A stretch of DNA of 64,000 nt from NCBI GenBank assembly GCA_938083195.1, contig CALKCK010000025.1, positions 145,877 through 209,876 of the forward strand, in the 5' to 3' direction. Within the stretch, counting starts at the first letter, position 1, and every line of letters begins with the position of its first letter. The DNA comes from an uncultured Pirellulaceae bacterium (GTDB lineage Bacteria > Planctomycetota > Planctomycetia > Pirellulales > Pirellulaceae). Below the pieces are notes generated by a model, which made no database searches, was not told the origin of the DNA, and saw only the letters and a program-made list of their open reading frames with translations. Shown here in pieces: positions 9,233-17,896 of the stretch. A program made the position numbers and the translations under genes.

Positions 9233-9276
9233 AACCCGAACCACGGCAATGGATGCTGGGGTTCGGGTTTTTAATT
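9233..9276 (+). terminator. Intrinsic terminator after the PQQ-propeller gene
   Basis: Perfect 10-bp stem: AACCCGAACC (9233-9242) pairs with GGTTCGGGTT (9260-9269) around a 17-base loop. A T-rich tail (TTTAATTT) follows directly. It lies 44 bases after the stop codon at 9188. Confidence 0.8.
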
Positions 9277-9634
9277 TGGCTGTACGGTAATCTCTAATCC
9301 AAAAAAGTGGGCTGGCCTCCGCTTTAACTAACTACCGGCGAGGACCTATTGGCTATTAAGTTTTAAAATCACAAATTTTCAATTCACTCAGATACCCGTT
9401 ATACTAAGCGTCCAGATTTAAAAACCTCATCTAGGACGCATGAAAACCTCCTCGATATTTCCAATTTTAAAATCGTTAAACAGAAATTTCATTGCAAAAT
9501 CTGCTAACTGGTTGGTGTGCCGTGAGTCGTTTACGATCGTTTGTTTAGATAGCATTTTCCAATTGAGGGCTGAGTTGATAGTCCGCCCCGAGCTTGCCTG
9601 AAATATTTTATTCTCAGTGAACAGGGAGAGTTAT
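9277..9634. other. Intergenic region between terminator and zinc-ribbon gene
   Basis: About 360 bases without a convincing gene. It holds the upstream region of the zinc-ribbon gene, with an SD-like GGGAG at 9624-9628 that sets the start at 9635. No repeat or RNA element was recognised. Confidence 0.4.
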
Positions 9635-10216
9635 GTGATTGCCGTCTGTTTTCAATGTGGATCACCAAAGTCTGGTCCGATGACGAAATGTGAATTCTGT
9701 CAAAAGAAACCGGTGCACCATCGCGATCGAGTTGTTTCGATGGCCCTTTCTAATGATTGTCTCAGCGAAAAAAATCTGAAAATTGGCAGTGAGTACATTA
9801 AAGAAAAAAAACGGATCCCAAAATTTCACAAAAAAGTCGCTCAGAAAGCAGCTCAATTAATGGAGTCCTACATCGAAGTCGATGACGGACGAAACTCCGA
9901 CTCAATTGATCTGTCATCTGCGTTTTTTCAGTTTGAATTCGAAGCTGGCGAACAGGGGCGACCAAAATTTGTAACCGTTCACTGCATCGGGAAACCAGCG
10001 AATTTATCAGTTGATGAATTCAGTCAGTTCCACAAGAAAAAAACCTATCATACGTTGCAATGGGAAGTCGGGAATGAAATTACCCCGGAACAGGTATCTG
10101 CCAATCAAGACGACGATGGAAACGTCTACATTTGGTATCGCTGGATTAATAACAGTTGGAATGGGAAATTTGTCCCCAAAGCTGAGTTTGAACAAATCAA
10201 AAGCGTCGAATTGTAG
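9635..10216 (+). CDS. Zinc-ribbon-containing protein of unknown function
   Basis: A 193-residue protein from GTG 9635, chosen because GGGAG (9624-9628) sits six bases upstream; a GTG at 9617 is less well placed. The N-terminus carries a four-cysteine zinc ribbon of the form CFQCG...CEFC (about residues 5-23). A helical middle follows ('KFHKKVAQKAAQLMES'), then a beta-rich acidic C-terminal half rich in aromatic residues ('YIWYRWINNSWNGKFVP'). There is no signal peptide or membrane helix. I do not recognise the family; the ribbon suggests nucleic-acid or protein binding. It sits between two secreted PQQ propellers but is separated from the first by a terminator, so the association may be fortuitous. 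Confidence 0.7.
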   Translation: MIAVCFQCGSPKSGPMTKCEFCQKKPVHHRDRVVSMALSNDCLSEKNLKIGSEYIKEKKRIPKFHKKVAQKAAQLMESYIEVDDGRNSDSIDLSSAFFQFEFEAGEQGRPKFVTVHCIGKPANLSVDEFSQFHKKKTYHTLQWEVGNEITPEQVSANQDDDGNVYIWYRWINNSWNGKFVPKAEFEQIKSVEL

Positions 10217-10632
10217 ATCTGCAAGAACTCATGACAACCTTTGAACGATAGGAACGGAAAGCGTTTCACCCAACTTGAACTCGAGCCGCAACTGCATCGC
10301 CGCGGAGCCGATCGGCCAAGAAATGGACTGCCGGATGTATTTCTAAGAAGTGATCGATTCTATCTTCACTCACACCCTTTGGGCCATTCTAGAACTGGAA
10401 TACCATCTTGTTCTGGAAATCACTCAGTTTGGGGGCGATCTTTCCGACGGTAGCCGATGGAAAAGCCGAAATGCTGAACTGGCATCCGTTCTTCTCGAGA
10501 TCTGTCTCAAATTAGTGTTTTGTCGCCCTAACCTAACTTCAATCGAAAACCTCCCGACTGGAGGTTATCTCCGGGTGGTTTCTGCGGGATTGGACACAGA
10601 TGAAATCGTTCACTTTGTTAGAAAAGATCCTG
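10217..10632. other. Intergenic region; possible decayed coding sequence and a hairpin
   Basis: About 415 bases. Two short overlapping frames (10241-10453 and 10350-10643) are open but have no recognisable domain, and the second runs into the next gene, so I do not call them. The hairpin at 10548-10566 is listed separately. Confidence 0.4.
10548..10566 (+). promoter_or_regulatory. Hairpin AACCTCC-cgact-GGAGGTT in the upstream region of the second PQQ propeller
   Basis: Perfect 7-bp stem with a 5-base loop, 66 bases before ATG 10633 and without a following T run. It may be a leader-mRNA structure. The 3' arm contains GGAGG, so it would bury an SD-like sequence if transcribed, but the distance to the start codon is too large for direct use. 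Confidence 0.35.
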
Positions 10633-11946
10633 ATGAAAACTAAATTCCTCGTTTTTTTGTGCTTTCTTAGCTTGGGATTCAACGCGAGCGTGTCCGGGCA
10701 ATCAACCGATTGGCCTCAGTTTCGAGGACCGGATGGCAACGGGGTAGTTAGCACACTAAATTTTCCGGAAACCTGGAGCGAGAGCGAAAATGTCGCCTGG
10801 AGCGTTGATCTACCAGGAGGCGGTTTATCCTCACCAATCGTGTCGCAAGGAAAGATCTTCCTCACCACCGCCGTCGGAGCAAAGCCTCCTGTTAGCTTCA
10901 TGGAAGGGGTAGGGGACATGCGTCCCAAAAAACCAGACACGAAGGTCAAATTCAAGATCGTTTCTTACAACCTGAAAGATGGCGAAAAACTATGGGAATC
11001 GACCATCGTCGAGAAACAACCTAAATTCCCAATCCATGGCTCAAATTCTTATGCCACCGAATCTCCAGCAACGGATGGAAAACACGTTTTCGTTTATTTC
11101 GCCGCGGTAGGAATCGTGACGGCATTTGACATGGACGGCAAAGAAGTTTGGCGTCAAGAGATTGGAGCCTACCCAACTGGTAACGGCTTTGGGACGGGCA
11201 GCTCACTGACCCTCGGAGACGGTAATGTTTTTGTCCAGTGCGATAACGATGAGAAATCATTTATCGTGGCGTTCGATGGAGCAACCGGAGAGATTCGCTG
11301 GCGAAAAGAGAGAGAAGGCAGAACTTCATGGTCAACTCCTCTGTTTTGGAAAAACAAAAATCGAAATGAATTGATTGCCTGTGGATCGGGTTTTGTGCGT
11401 TCCTATGATCCGAAAACCGGAGACGAACTGTGGAGCATGACGGACGTTGGTATGTCGTTCAGCGCATCACCGGCAGCCGATGACCAAAAGATTTATTTCG
11501 GCAACAGCGGACCGAGAAGTAACGGACCTTTGGTTGCCATCAACAACTCGATGTCCGGGACCAGTGCCTTCGCGCCCGATTTAAAAACAGAGGGACTCGA
11601 GTGGATGGTAATGCAGGCCGGCCCAGGCCTTGCCTCGCCCGTCGCCGTCAGCGGCAATGTTTACATCCCCGGTCGAGGAAAACTGACCTGCTATTCGACA
11701 ACCGACGGTTCGGTCAGTTTCAAAGAAAGAATGAGCCTCGGTTCTATGGCTGCTTCTTTGTGGGCGGCGGGAGACCGAATCTTTATGATGGATGAAACCG
11801 GAAAGACAGTCGTTTTCGAAGCCAGTGACAGTATGAATATCATCGCGACCAATCAAATTGCGGACGATCTATTTTGGTCAACACCTGCGGTTGCCGGAGA
11901 TTCATTACTACTGCGAGGCGTCAAAAAACTTTACTGTATCCGTTAG
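10633..11946 (+). CDS. Secreted PQQ-like beta-propeller protein (second paralog)
   Basis: A 437-residue exported propeller. I prefer ATG 10633 because it gives a compact signal peptide (MKTKFLVFLCFLSLGFNASV, then SGQ); an in-frame ATG at 10600 would add 11 residues. The mature start 'DWPQFRGPDGNGVVS' is the family signature. Blades such as 'IVTAFDMDGKEVWRQEIGAY', 'VAFDGATGEIRWRKE' and 'RSYDPKTGDELWSMTDVG' are visible. It is a paralog of the protein at 7908, though only loosely similar. The expected location is the periplasmic or cell-surface space. No catalytic residues can be named, and the protein may help in binding or assembly. It stands alone, 120 bases before the FabZ-like gene. Confidence 0.88.
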   Translation: MKTKFLVFLCFLSLGFNASVSGQSTDWPQFRGPDGNGVVSTLNFPETWSESENVAWSVDLPGGGLSSPIVSQGKIFLTTAVGAKPPVSFMEGVGDMRPKKPDTKVKFKIVSYNLKDGEKLWESTIVEKQPKFPIHGSNSYATESPATDGKHVFVYFAAVGIVTAFDMDGKEVWRQEIGAYPTGNGFGTGSSLTLGDGNVFVQCDNDEKSFIVAFDGATGEIRWRKEREGRTSWSTPLFWKNKNRNELIACGSGFVRSYDPKTGDELWSMTDVGMSFSASPAADDQKIYFGNSGPRSNGPLVAINNSMSGTSAFAPDLKTEGLEWMVMQAGPGLASPVAVSGNVYIPGRGKLTCYSTTDGSVSFKERMSLGSMAASLWAAGDRIFMMDETGKTVVFEASDSMNIIATNQIADDLFWSTPAVAGDSLLLRGVKKLYCIR

Positions 11947-12066
11947 TATTTACTTTGAACGAGCCACAGAGTGCTCGACGATTTCTTCCCAGTGGAGTCG
12001 GCTGAGTTGCTATTCCACCGTAAAATCTAATGCAGCCCAATTTAAGACCACGCACCTGAAAAATCC

Positions 12067-12561
12067 ATGAAGTACTATCAGCACCATTTCGAAGACGTAA
12101 AAAAATACCTCCACCACCGCCCACCCTATTTACTGGTTGATCGAGTCGTTTCAGTATCGCCCAAAGAAGCAATCACCGAAAAAACCGTCACGGGCGAAGA
12201 GGGATTTATCAAGGGACATTTTCCCGGCGCCCCGATTTTCCCCGGAGCGATGATGCACGAATTGACAACCCAATCAGCAGGCATCTTAATCGCTTCTCAC
12301 TATAATCCGATGGAAGAATTCAACACCGAAGACCCATTTTTTAACGAGTACGCATTAGGGGTTCTCGTAAAAACCAAACATGCCAGATACAAAGGATTCG
12401 CGAGGCCAGGCGATGTTTTAACGACGACCGTCTCGCTGAATGAACAAGTTAGCGAAGTCTTTGATTTCTCGGCAGTAGTCAAAGTCGATGGGAAAATCAT
12501 CATGAAGAACGGGTTTCAATTGATGAATATCAAATCCACAGTTCTTCAAGGAACCGACTAA
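12067..12561 (+). CDS. FabZ-like (3R)-hydroxyacyl-ACP dehydratase, hotdog fold
   Basis: A 164-residue single-domain protein with the FabZ/FabA hotdog signature. The catalytic histidine lies in GHFPGAPIFPG (H51) and the acidic partner is E65 in 'MMHELTTQSAG'. 'HRPPYLLVDRV' near residues 17-27 is the usual N-terminal FabZ motif. The reaction would be removal of water from a 3-hydroxyacyl-ACP in fatty-acid synthesis. The length (FabZ is usually 140-155) and the insertion 'NPMEEFNTEDPFFNEYALG' at about 80-98 suggest a planctomycete variant or a paralog acting on unusual acyl chains. No other fab genes are adjacent. The start is the first in-frame ATG after the preceding intergenic stretch. Confidence 0.85.
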   Translation: MKYYQHHFEDVKKYLHHRPPYLLVDRVVSVSPKEAITEKTVTGEEGFIKGHFPGAPIFPGAMMHELTTQSAGILIASHYNPMEEFNTEDPFFNEYALGVLVKTKHARYKGFARPGDVLTTTVSLNEQVSEVFDFSAVVKVDGKIIMKNGFQLMNIKSTVLQGTD

Positions 12562-12584
12562 GCGGGTCTCACATCTCGCCTCAC

Positions 12585-12621
12585 CAACCATTTTAAAATA
12601 CGTGTTTTTGAAACACGTATT
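12585..12621 (-). terminator. Hairpin terminator at the 3' end of the minus-strand stress gene
   Basis: Perfect 11-bp stem AATACGTGTTT (12597-12607) with AAACACGTATT (12611-12621) and a 3-base loop. It overlaps the stop codon of the minus-strand gene. Reading the minus strand, TTTTAAAA follows the stem, giving a T run. It may also end the convergent FabZ-like transcript. Confidence 0.7.
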
Positions 12622-13138
12622 AGGCTGCTGCACTACTAGGGTGAAGCTCAGCGTGATCGGTACCGCTCAAAATCGAATCGGCTGCTTTCAACTCTTCAAC
12701 ACCCGCATTGATCACTACGAGATACCTTCCCGCCTCGAGGTGATCTTCATATTTGAGGATGTGCTTTTTTTCAATTCCCAAGGCACTTAGCCATCCCAAC
12801 ACGCCACCTGCGGTTGCGCCGGCAACGGCACCTTCGACTCCGCCCAGCAAAGTGGAGGTCAATGACCCAGCCACCACCAATGGACCGGCACCGGGAATCC
12901 AGACTAACGCGGCGCCGGCAAGCACGCCAAACAGACCACCCATCCAAGCTGTGCCCGTCGCGGTTTTTTTAGCAACATCACAAGCGGTCACGAAACCATG
13001 AATCTGTTTTTCGCACTGCAGATCTTTGGCCAAAATTGAAATTTTATCAGCTGGAACTCCACCCTCGATCAATTGACCAACCGCGGACTCTGCCTCAGAA
13101 ATTTTATTAAACGCAGCAACAGTGATCGGCTCGCTCAT
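12620..13138 (-). CDS. Glycine-rich general-stress-type protein (DUF1269/YflT-like)
   Basis: A 172-residue protein with an N-terminal alpha/beta region ('ITVAAFNKISEAESAVGQLI...GVPADKISIL'), the pattern of general stress protein 17M/YflT domains. A hydrophobic glycine/alanine-rich middle follows (about 65-115, 'GGLFGVLAGAALVWIPGAG...LLGGVEGAVAGATAGGVLG') and resembles a membrane-inserting hairpin. A second alpha/beta strand pair closes the protein ('EDHLEAGRYLVVINAG'). Such proteins are typically induced by stress and may associate with membranes. It neighbours two phospholipase-D enzymes and HdeD on the same strand, which fits an envelope or stress theme. The molecular function is unknown. 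Confidence 0.75.
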   Translation of the reverse strand: MSEPITVAAFNKISEAESAVGQLIEGGVPADKISILAKDLQCEKQIHGFVTACDVAKKTATGTAWMGGLFGVLAGAALVWIPGAGPLVVAGSLTSTLLGGVEGAVAGATAGGVLGWLSALGIEKKHILKYEDHLEAGRYLVVINAGVEELKAADSILSGTDHAELHPSSAAA

Positions 13139-13341
13139 GGCGAAATCCCCTTTTAGTCAAAAAAATCAATCGATTAAACGTTTTTGTCGCGTAGTGGTGA
13201 TTCTTGCGAACAACGTCAGAGTGACGACCTTCTTGATCGAAACTAACAAAATTTCGATCGCAGTGTCCTCTTTCATTTTAGCGATATCTTCCTGGATCGC
13301 CACGCATCTTAAAATCAACTTCCACCAGCTGCGAAACCTCG

Positions 13342-14793
13342 CTAGAGGATCGGCCCGAGTGTCGCCAGTGTATTATTCCAAAGTCGAATCGAAAATGACC
13401 ACGCATCCACCATTTCCCTTGTTACTTGTTGAGAATTTTCGAGGTACTGCTGCTGTCGCTGGCGTACGCAACCCGTTAATTCCTGATCGTAAAACAGAAT
13501 ATTATTTTCATAATTGAGTTCAAAACTTCGGCGGTCCATATTCGCCGAACCAATCAAGGTAATTTCTCCATCAAGCGTCAGCGACTTGGTATGTAATACT
13601 CCATGCTGATATTCATAGATCTCTACGCCTGCATCGAGTAATTCTTGATAGTAACTTCGGCTTGCCGCGGCAACGATAAACGAGTCGTTTCTCGCGGGAA
13701 AAATAATCTTGGTTTTTACCCCTCGCCAGGCGGCAGCGCAAAGCGCATTCTGGATCGATGAATCGGGAACATAATAGGGCGTGGTTACGGTCAACTCATG
13801 TCGAGCCGCGAAAAACAGCGACTCAAACATTTCTGACATCGCAGAGTTTCGCGCGGTCGGCCCCGTGCCTATCACCTGAGCTGGAAACCCTAGACTCGGC
13901 GCTGGCACTGGTTCTCGCAAATAATGTGTCAAATCTTCATCGACGCTACTCATCCAATCACCGATAAATAATTGCTGGTTCTGTCGCGCGATCGGCCCCT
14001 CAAATCGAAGGACCGCATCCACCCACGGGGCATACTTCGCCTTCACCAAGAACTCAGCATCGGCACAATTCTGACTTCCGCAATAAGTAATCGCTCCATC
14101 AATCACCACAATTTTGCGGTGATTGCGCAGATCCAAACGACCAACGAGGGGACGAATCAACAAACTTCCAATCGGTAACGCCGTAGCCACACTCACTCCT
14201 GCCGATGCCATTCGGCCCCAATGCTCCGAGCGTATCATTGATCTTGAACCAAGATCATCGACAATTGCTCGGCAGGCCACTCCCCGTTTCGCGGCGCGAA
14301 TGAGAGCTTCGACCATGCGTAAGCCGTTATTATCCGGCAGCCATATATAAAACAACACATGGACGTGATCGGTTGCTTTGTCAATATCGGCAATCATCGC
14401 ATCAATCACGGCGTTGGAATCTTGCAGTAACTTTGCAGTGTTTCCGCCTAGCGGTAAAAACCCACTGATCGATTTTCCAGTATGAAAAAGGTGCTGATAT
14501 TGATCGGGAATGACTGGAATTGCATTCTCTGCATCACAGGCAACAACTTTCGCTACAGGAGGAATCTTCGAAAGAATTTTATGTATTCTATCAACGCGAC
14601 GATGACCGATATTCACTTCACCAAAGAACAGATAGGCCGCCATTCCCAGCCCTGGCACTGAGACGATCACCGCCACCCATGCAATTCGCGAAGCTGGGTC
14701 TCGATGAGCCCGCGTCATTACTCTGAGAACCAAACACACCTCTGCCAACAAATGCAGAGCAATTCCAATCATCGTCAGGTGGGCTATTGTCAT
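13342..14793 (-). CDS. cls: Cardiolipin synthase (phospholipase D superfamily)
   Basis: A 483-residue membrane enzyme that joins phospholipids to form cardiolipin. Two N-terminal transmembrane helices ('IGIALHLLAEVCLVLRVM' and 'IAWVAVIVSVPGLGMAAYLF') precede two PLD domains. HKD motif 1 is HRKIVVIDG (H225, K227, D232) and motif 2 is HTKSLTLDGE (H401, K403, D408), each followed by the usual 'GS.N' element. Size and layout match bacterial Cls. It lies 84 bases downstream of a second PLD gene on the same strand, so the two may form one transcript. The context suggests membrane lipid remodelling, possibly under stress. Confidence 0.93.
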   Translation of the reverse strand: MTIAHLTMIGIALHLLAEVCLVLRVMTRAHRDPASRIAWVAVIVSVPGLGMAAYLFFGEVNIGHRRVDRIHKILSKIPPVAKVVACDAENAIPVIPDQYQHLFHTGKSISGFLPLGGNTAKLLQDSNAVIDAMIADIDKATDHVHVLFYIWLPDNNGLRMVEALIRAAKRGVACRAIVDDLGSRSMIRSEHWGRMASAGVSVATALPIGSLLIRPLVGRLDLRNHRKIVVIDGAITYCGSQNCADAEFLVKAKYAPWVDAVLRFEGPIARQNQQLFIGDWMSSVDEDLTHYLREPVPAPSLGFPAQVIGTGPTARNSAMSEMFESLFFAARHELTVTTPYYVPDSSIQNALCAAAWRGVKTKIIFPARNDSFIVAAASRSYYQELLDAGVEIYEYQHGVLHTKSLTLDGEITLIGSANMDRRSFELNYENNILFYDQELTGCVRQRQQQYLENSQQVTREMVDAWSFSIRLWNNTLATLGPIL

Positions 14794-14877
14794 CGATATT
14801 CAACCATCTTTCCTGCGTTGCCGTTCAGCCGTCGCCGACGTCTCTTAAAATATCCTGCCTCTTCAACCGCTTGAATA

Positions 14878-16515
14878 TCAAAGCTGGGATTTATCTGGAA
14901 CGACCAACAACAAATCTGCTGCTGCTCGTTCAGCCGCGTTAGTCATCGGTTCCACTTTCGACTCTTCTGTTATCTTACCCTCTCGACGAGTTACCCAAAT
15001 GATCTCTCCCTTGGGCGTCAATTCCAACTGCCAACTGTTGCCGGGGGCAATGTCATTCCGGATACTCGAGGCGACCGCAGACGCCAGTTCCCGACTGTCG
15101 ACCAAAAACCCCATTTCAGTATTTAAATTGACCGAGCGAGGATCGACATTAAACGACCCAACAAATGTATAGCGACCGTCGAACACCATCGTTTTAGCGT
15201 GCAATCCAAATTTAGTGTGATATTCCTTTACTAACGCTGGACTGAAGAGCGCTTCCTCCGAGCGATCATCTGGTCGCATCTCGAAAAGATCTGCACCTGT
15301 TTCTATCATCTGCTTTCGCTGCTTTCGATAACCGACAAACGCCGATAGATGATTGTCCGATGCCATTGAGTTAGTCGACAGTACGACCTTTACGTTCCTC
15401 TGTTTTGCCGCCCGCAATGCCTCAAATCCACCATCAAGTAATATCAAGTACGCGCTCTGAATGTAAACTTCGCGTTCGGATTGATTCATGATCTTCAAAA
15501 GTGTTTTACCAGTTTGATCGAATCCCAGTCGATTCTCTGGCTGCCCCTTAATCGGTGGAACTGCATCAATTAATAATCGTGCATTCCCCCAATACAATTG
15601 GTTCTTAATCGACTCCCAGCCTGCGGTAAAACCTGCAGGAAGATCGAAAAAACCGTCTGGGTAGTAATCTTTTTGCGTTGAAAACTCCGCCAGTTCGCCC
15701 CATTCTTCTTGAGACTTTTCTAGACTAGGGACAGATGAAATGACATCTTCGATTGGAACCGTCCAGTCACTATTCCAATATTGATCAAAGCCAGATGAGG
15801 TTGAGTTCACCACGGGCCCAACCGCCATTAGGTCTCGACATCGAAAGCAAAAGGGACCGATATACTCAAAATATTCATTGCCGATATTTCGGCCACCTAC
15901 GATCGCATAACTTCCGTCAACCACGAACACCTTGTTGTGCATACGGCGATTGAGAATTTTCAAATCCGATGCATAGTCTAACCATCGCATCACCAACGAC
16001 TTGCCTTTAGGACCAAATGGTTTGTAAAGGCGAACCGCAATATTGGGATGGGCTCCGAATGTTGCGAGGTATCGCGGATTAGATTCCGTCATCGAATCGT
16101 CAACGAGAACCCTCACACGCACACCGCGATCGGCAGCGGCAATCAACCGCTGCATCATTATCTTTCCAGCGTCATCGTTCTTCCATAAAAAATACTGGGC
16201 ATCAATGCTCGACTCAGCTGCATCGGCCAACCGTGTCCGCCAGGCGAGCGCCTGATTGCCACGGTCAAGCAAGAGGAATCCAGACTCACCGGATCGGTTT
16301 TTTGAAGCCAAGTCTGCAGCAGCCCCCAGTAACGATTGAGTCGTTGGCTTCGCAGATTCGACAACAGGTTTTTCTACAGAACTGGTCTCAATTGATTCGC
16401 GGCAGCTCACATTCAAAAGCAAGCCAAAGGTCGCAAATAACACCACTGGAATTACACGAATCCTTGGGGCCCAAAGATGCATCTCAACATTCTGTACTTT
16501 TTCAGATTTTTGCAC
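14878..16515 (-). CDS. Phospholipase D-family lipoprotein (ClsC/YmdC-like)
   Basis: A 545-residue exported protein with a lipobox (LLLNVSC, Cys38), so it is probably membrane-anchored by lipid. It has two HKD domains: 'MHNKVFVVDG' followed by 'GGRNIGNEYFEY', and 'LHAKTMVFDGRYTFVGSFNV' followed by 'DPRSVNLNTEMG'. These are the hallmarks of the ClsC/YmdC branch of cardiolipin synthases, and 'AQYFLWKNDDAGKIMMQRL' near the N-terminus is also typical. In Escherichia coli ClsC works with a macrodomain partner YmdB, which I do not see here. Together with the gene at 13342 it gives two topologically different PLD enzymes side by side. An alternative start at Met12 would shorten the region before the signal segment. 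Confidence 0.88.
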   Translation of the reverse strand: MQKSEKVQNVEMHLWAPRIRVIPVVLFATFGLLLNVSCRESIETSSVEKPVVESAKPTTQSLLGAAADLASKNRSGESGFLLLDRGNQALAWRTRLADAAESSIDAQYFLWKNDDAGKIMMQRLIAAADRGVRVRVLVDDSMTESNPRYLATFGAHPNIAVRLYKPFGPKGKSLVMRWLDYASDLKILNRRMHNKVFVVDGSYAIVGGRNIGNEYFEYIGPFCFRCRDLMAVGPVVNSTSSGFDQYWNSDWTVPIEDVISSVPSLEKSQEEWGELAEFSTQKDYYPDGFFDLPAGFTAGWESIKNQLYWGNARLLIDAVPPIKGQPENRLGFDQTGKTLLKIMNQSEREVYIQSAYLILLDGGFEALRAAKQRNVKVVLSTNSMASDNHLSAFVGYRKQRKQMIETGADLFEMRPDDRSEEALFSPALVKEYHTKFGLHAKTMVFDGRYTFVGSFNVDPRSVNLNTEMGFLVDSRELASAVASSIRNDIAPGNSWQLELTPKGEIIWVTRREGKITEESKVEPMTNAAERAAADLLLVVPDKSQL

Positions 16516-16597
16516 TTAAGACTTCCCAAAGCTTCACGAAAAGATCCGTACAAGGCCTTGTCGGCAAGTAGGCTAATTTGATTAAACCACTTCACTG

Positions 16598-17200
16598 CTA
16601 ACGACTTTCTTCGATGACCGCTTCAAGCCCAACTTGTCCAATTCTGCGAATCTGGAAGGCTGCAAAAACTTGTATGATTCCACCCAGCAACGACAAACCG
16701 CCAAGTACCATCAAATACACTTTGGCGGTTCCCAATGGATCCATGATTAGAATCAGGCCCACAATCACGGCCAAGAAGCCACCGACAATCATCGCCCACT
16801 CTCCGCTTAATTCCTTGCGAACTTGAAAACCTGTATAAATCCCCAACACGCCAAAAGAAATCGCCATGAAGGCAACAATGTACGCCAGAACGCTAACCGT
16901 GATTACTGCGCCAGCAAGCGGATGAGCGAAAACAAAAGCTCCAGTCACAATTTCCAACAAGCCCATGATCAAACCACATCCCCATCCCGGCATGTACTTC
17001 CTTCCAAGAAATGATTTGGCGGTGCTGAATATACCGTCAACAAGGAAATAAGCCCCCAAAAATTGCACCAGTACGATCCCGGCAATGCCAGGCTTAAAAA
17101 GGAACAAACCGCCTAAAATGACAAGCCCAATCCCTCTCAATAAAATTAAAAACCACGCGTTGGAGCAAAACTCTTGAAAAGGATTATTCGCTTCTGACAT
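16598..17200 (-). CDS. HdeD-family (DUF308) integral membrane protein
   Basis: About 200 residues with six hydrophobic helices, for example 'LILLRGIGLVILGGLFLF', 'IVLVQFLGAYFLVDGIF' and 'YLMVLGGLSLLGGIIQVFAA'. The internally repeated 'G..l.llGi.....p' pattern is that of HdeD/DUF308 proteins, linked to acid stress in E. coli. I chose ATG 17200 (MSEANNPF...) because GGAG lies seven bases upstream; a further upstream in-frame start at 17227 lacks an SD. It is the first gene of a run of minus-strand envelope genes. The exact role here is unknown. Confidence 0.85.
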   Translation of the reverse strand: MSEANNPFQEFCSNAWFLILLRGIGLVILGGLFLFKPGIAGIVLVQFLGAYFLVDGIFSTAKSFLGRKYMPGWGCGLIMGLLEIVTGAFVFAHPLAGAVITVSVLAYIVAFMAISFGVLGIYTGFQVRKELSGEWAMIVGGFLAVIVGLILIMDPLGTAKVYLMVLGGLSLLGGIIQVFAAFQIRRIGQVGLEAVIEESR

Positions 17201-17896
17201 TATTTTCTCCGTGCAATTTTCTTGCATCCTAAACAGTTAGAACGCGTTGGCTAAGTTCCCAGAACGATTTTCAAGCTATCACAATTGACGCGGACTCGAA
17301 ACCTAGATGGTGGATCTGAATTGGCGAAGCTCAACAGAATCCGATAACGCTCCGGAGAATCCGTTTAATCGAAACGGCGATTTCGCAGGATCGATCCAGT
17401 CATTTCACCGAACCTCTCGAATTGAAATGTGCCCGCGGAATGCTTAATGATTTAGTTAAAAAATCTAAGGCAATCGATCACTCGCAATCGACACTCTGAC
17501 TCTTAGTAATCTAATCCGGTAATCTTTTCAGTGCAGACCATATTCCACCACTCACGTACAGGAACACGAGTAATGCACACCCGATCGAAATTGCTAGGAT
17601 TGATTAGCCGTAGTCCAGAACCGAAAGATTCCAAGACCCGCGCCTCGCCAGCCCCCTCTAAGGGGTGATCTGATCCAGCGTTGCAATTTAAAAGATGCCA
17701 GCACATTTACGATCAGACAATCTGTCGTCCCATTTTAACGTTAAAAAGCCCTGAAAAACTGAAATCGCCGCCACGACTGCCGTCAGCAACGCCGAAAAGG
17801 GATTCTAAACAGTTTTAGTTCGATTTTTGTTGTTTTAAAGGCGATGATTCTCTAACATACAGAGAGATTTCAGAAGCTTTCTTGGGAGACAGTTGC
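17201..17896. other. Intergenic region of about 700 bases
   Basis: Divergent spacer between HdeD (minus) and a secreted protein (plus), so it should hold promoters for both. A 67-codon minus-strand frame at 17503-17706 has a somewhat protein-like composition ('SNFDRVCITRVPVREWWNM') but no start signal and no domain I can name; it could be a remnant of a repeated element. No RNA gene was recognised. Confidence 0.45.

Noticed and set aside
10241..10643. Two short plus-strand frames before the second PQQ propeller
   Set aside because: They overlap each other in different frames, the second runs into the propeller gene, and neither resembles a known protein.
17503..17706. 67-codon minus-strand frame with partly protein-like sequence
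   Set aside because: No SD, no domain and no signal; it might be a fragment of a repeated element but that cannot be supported from this window.
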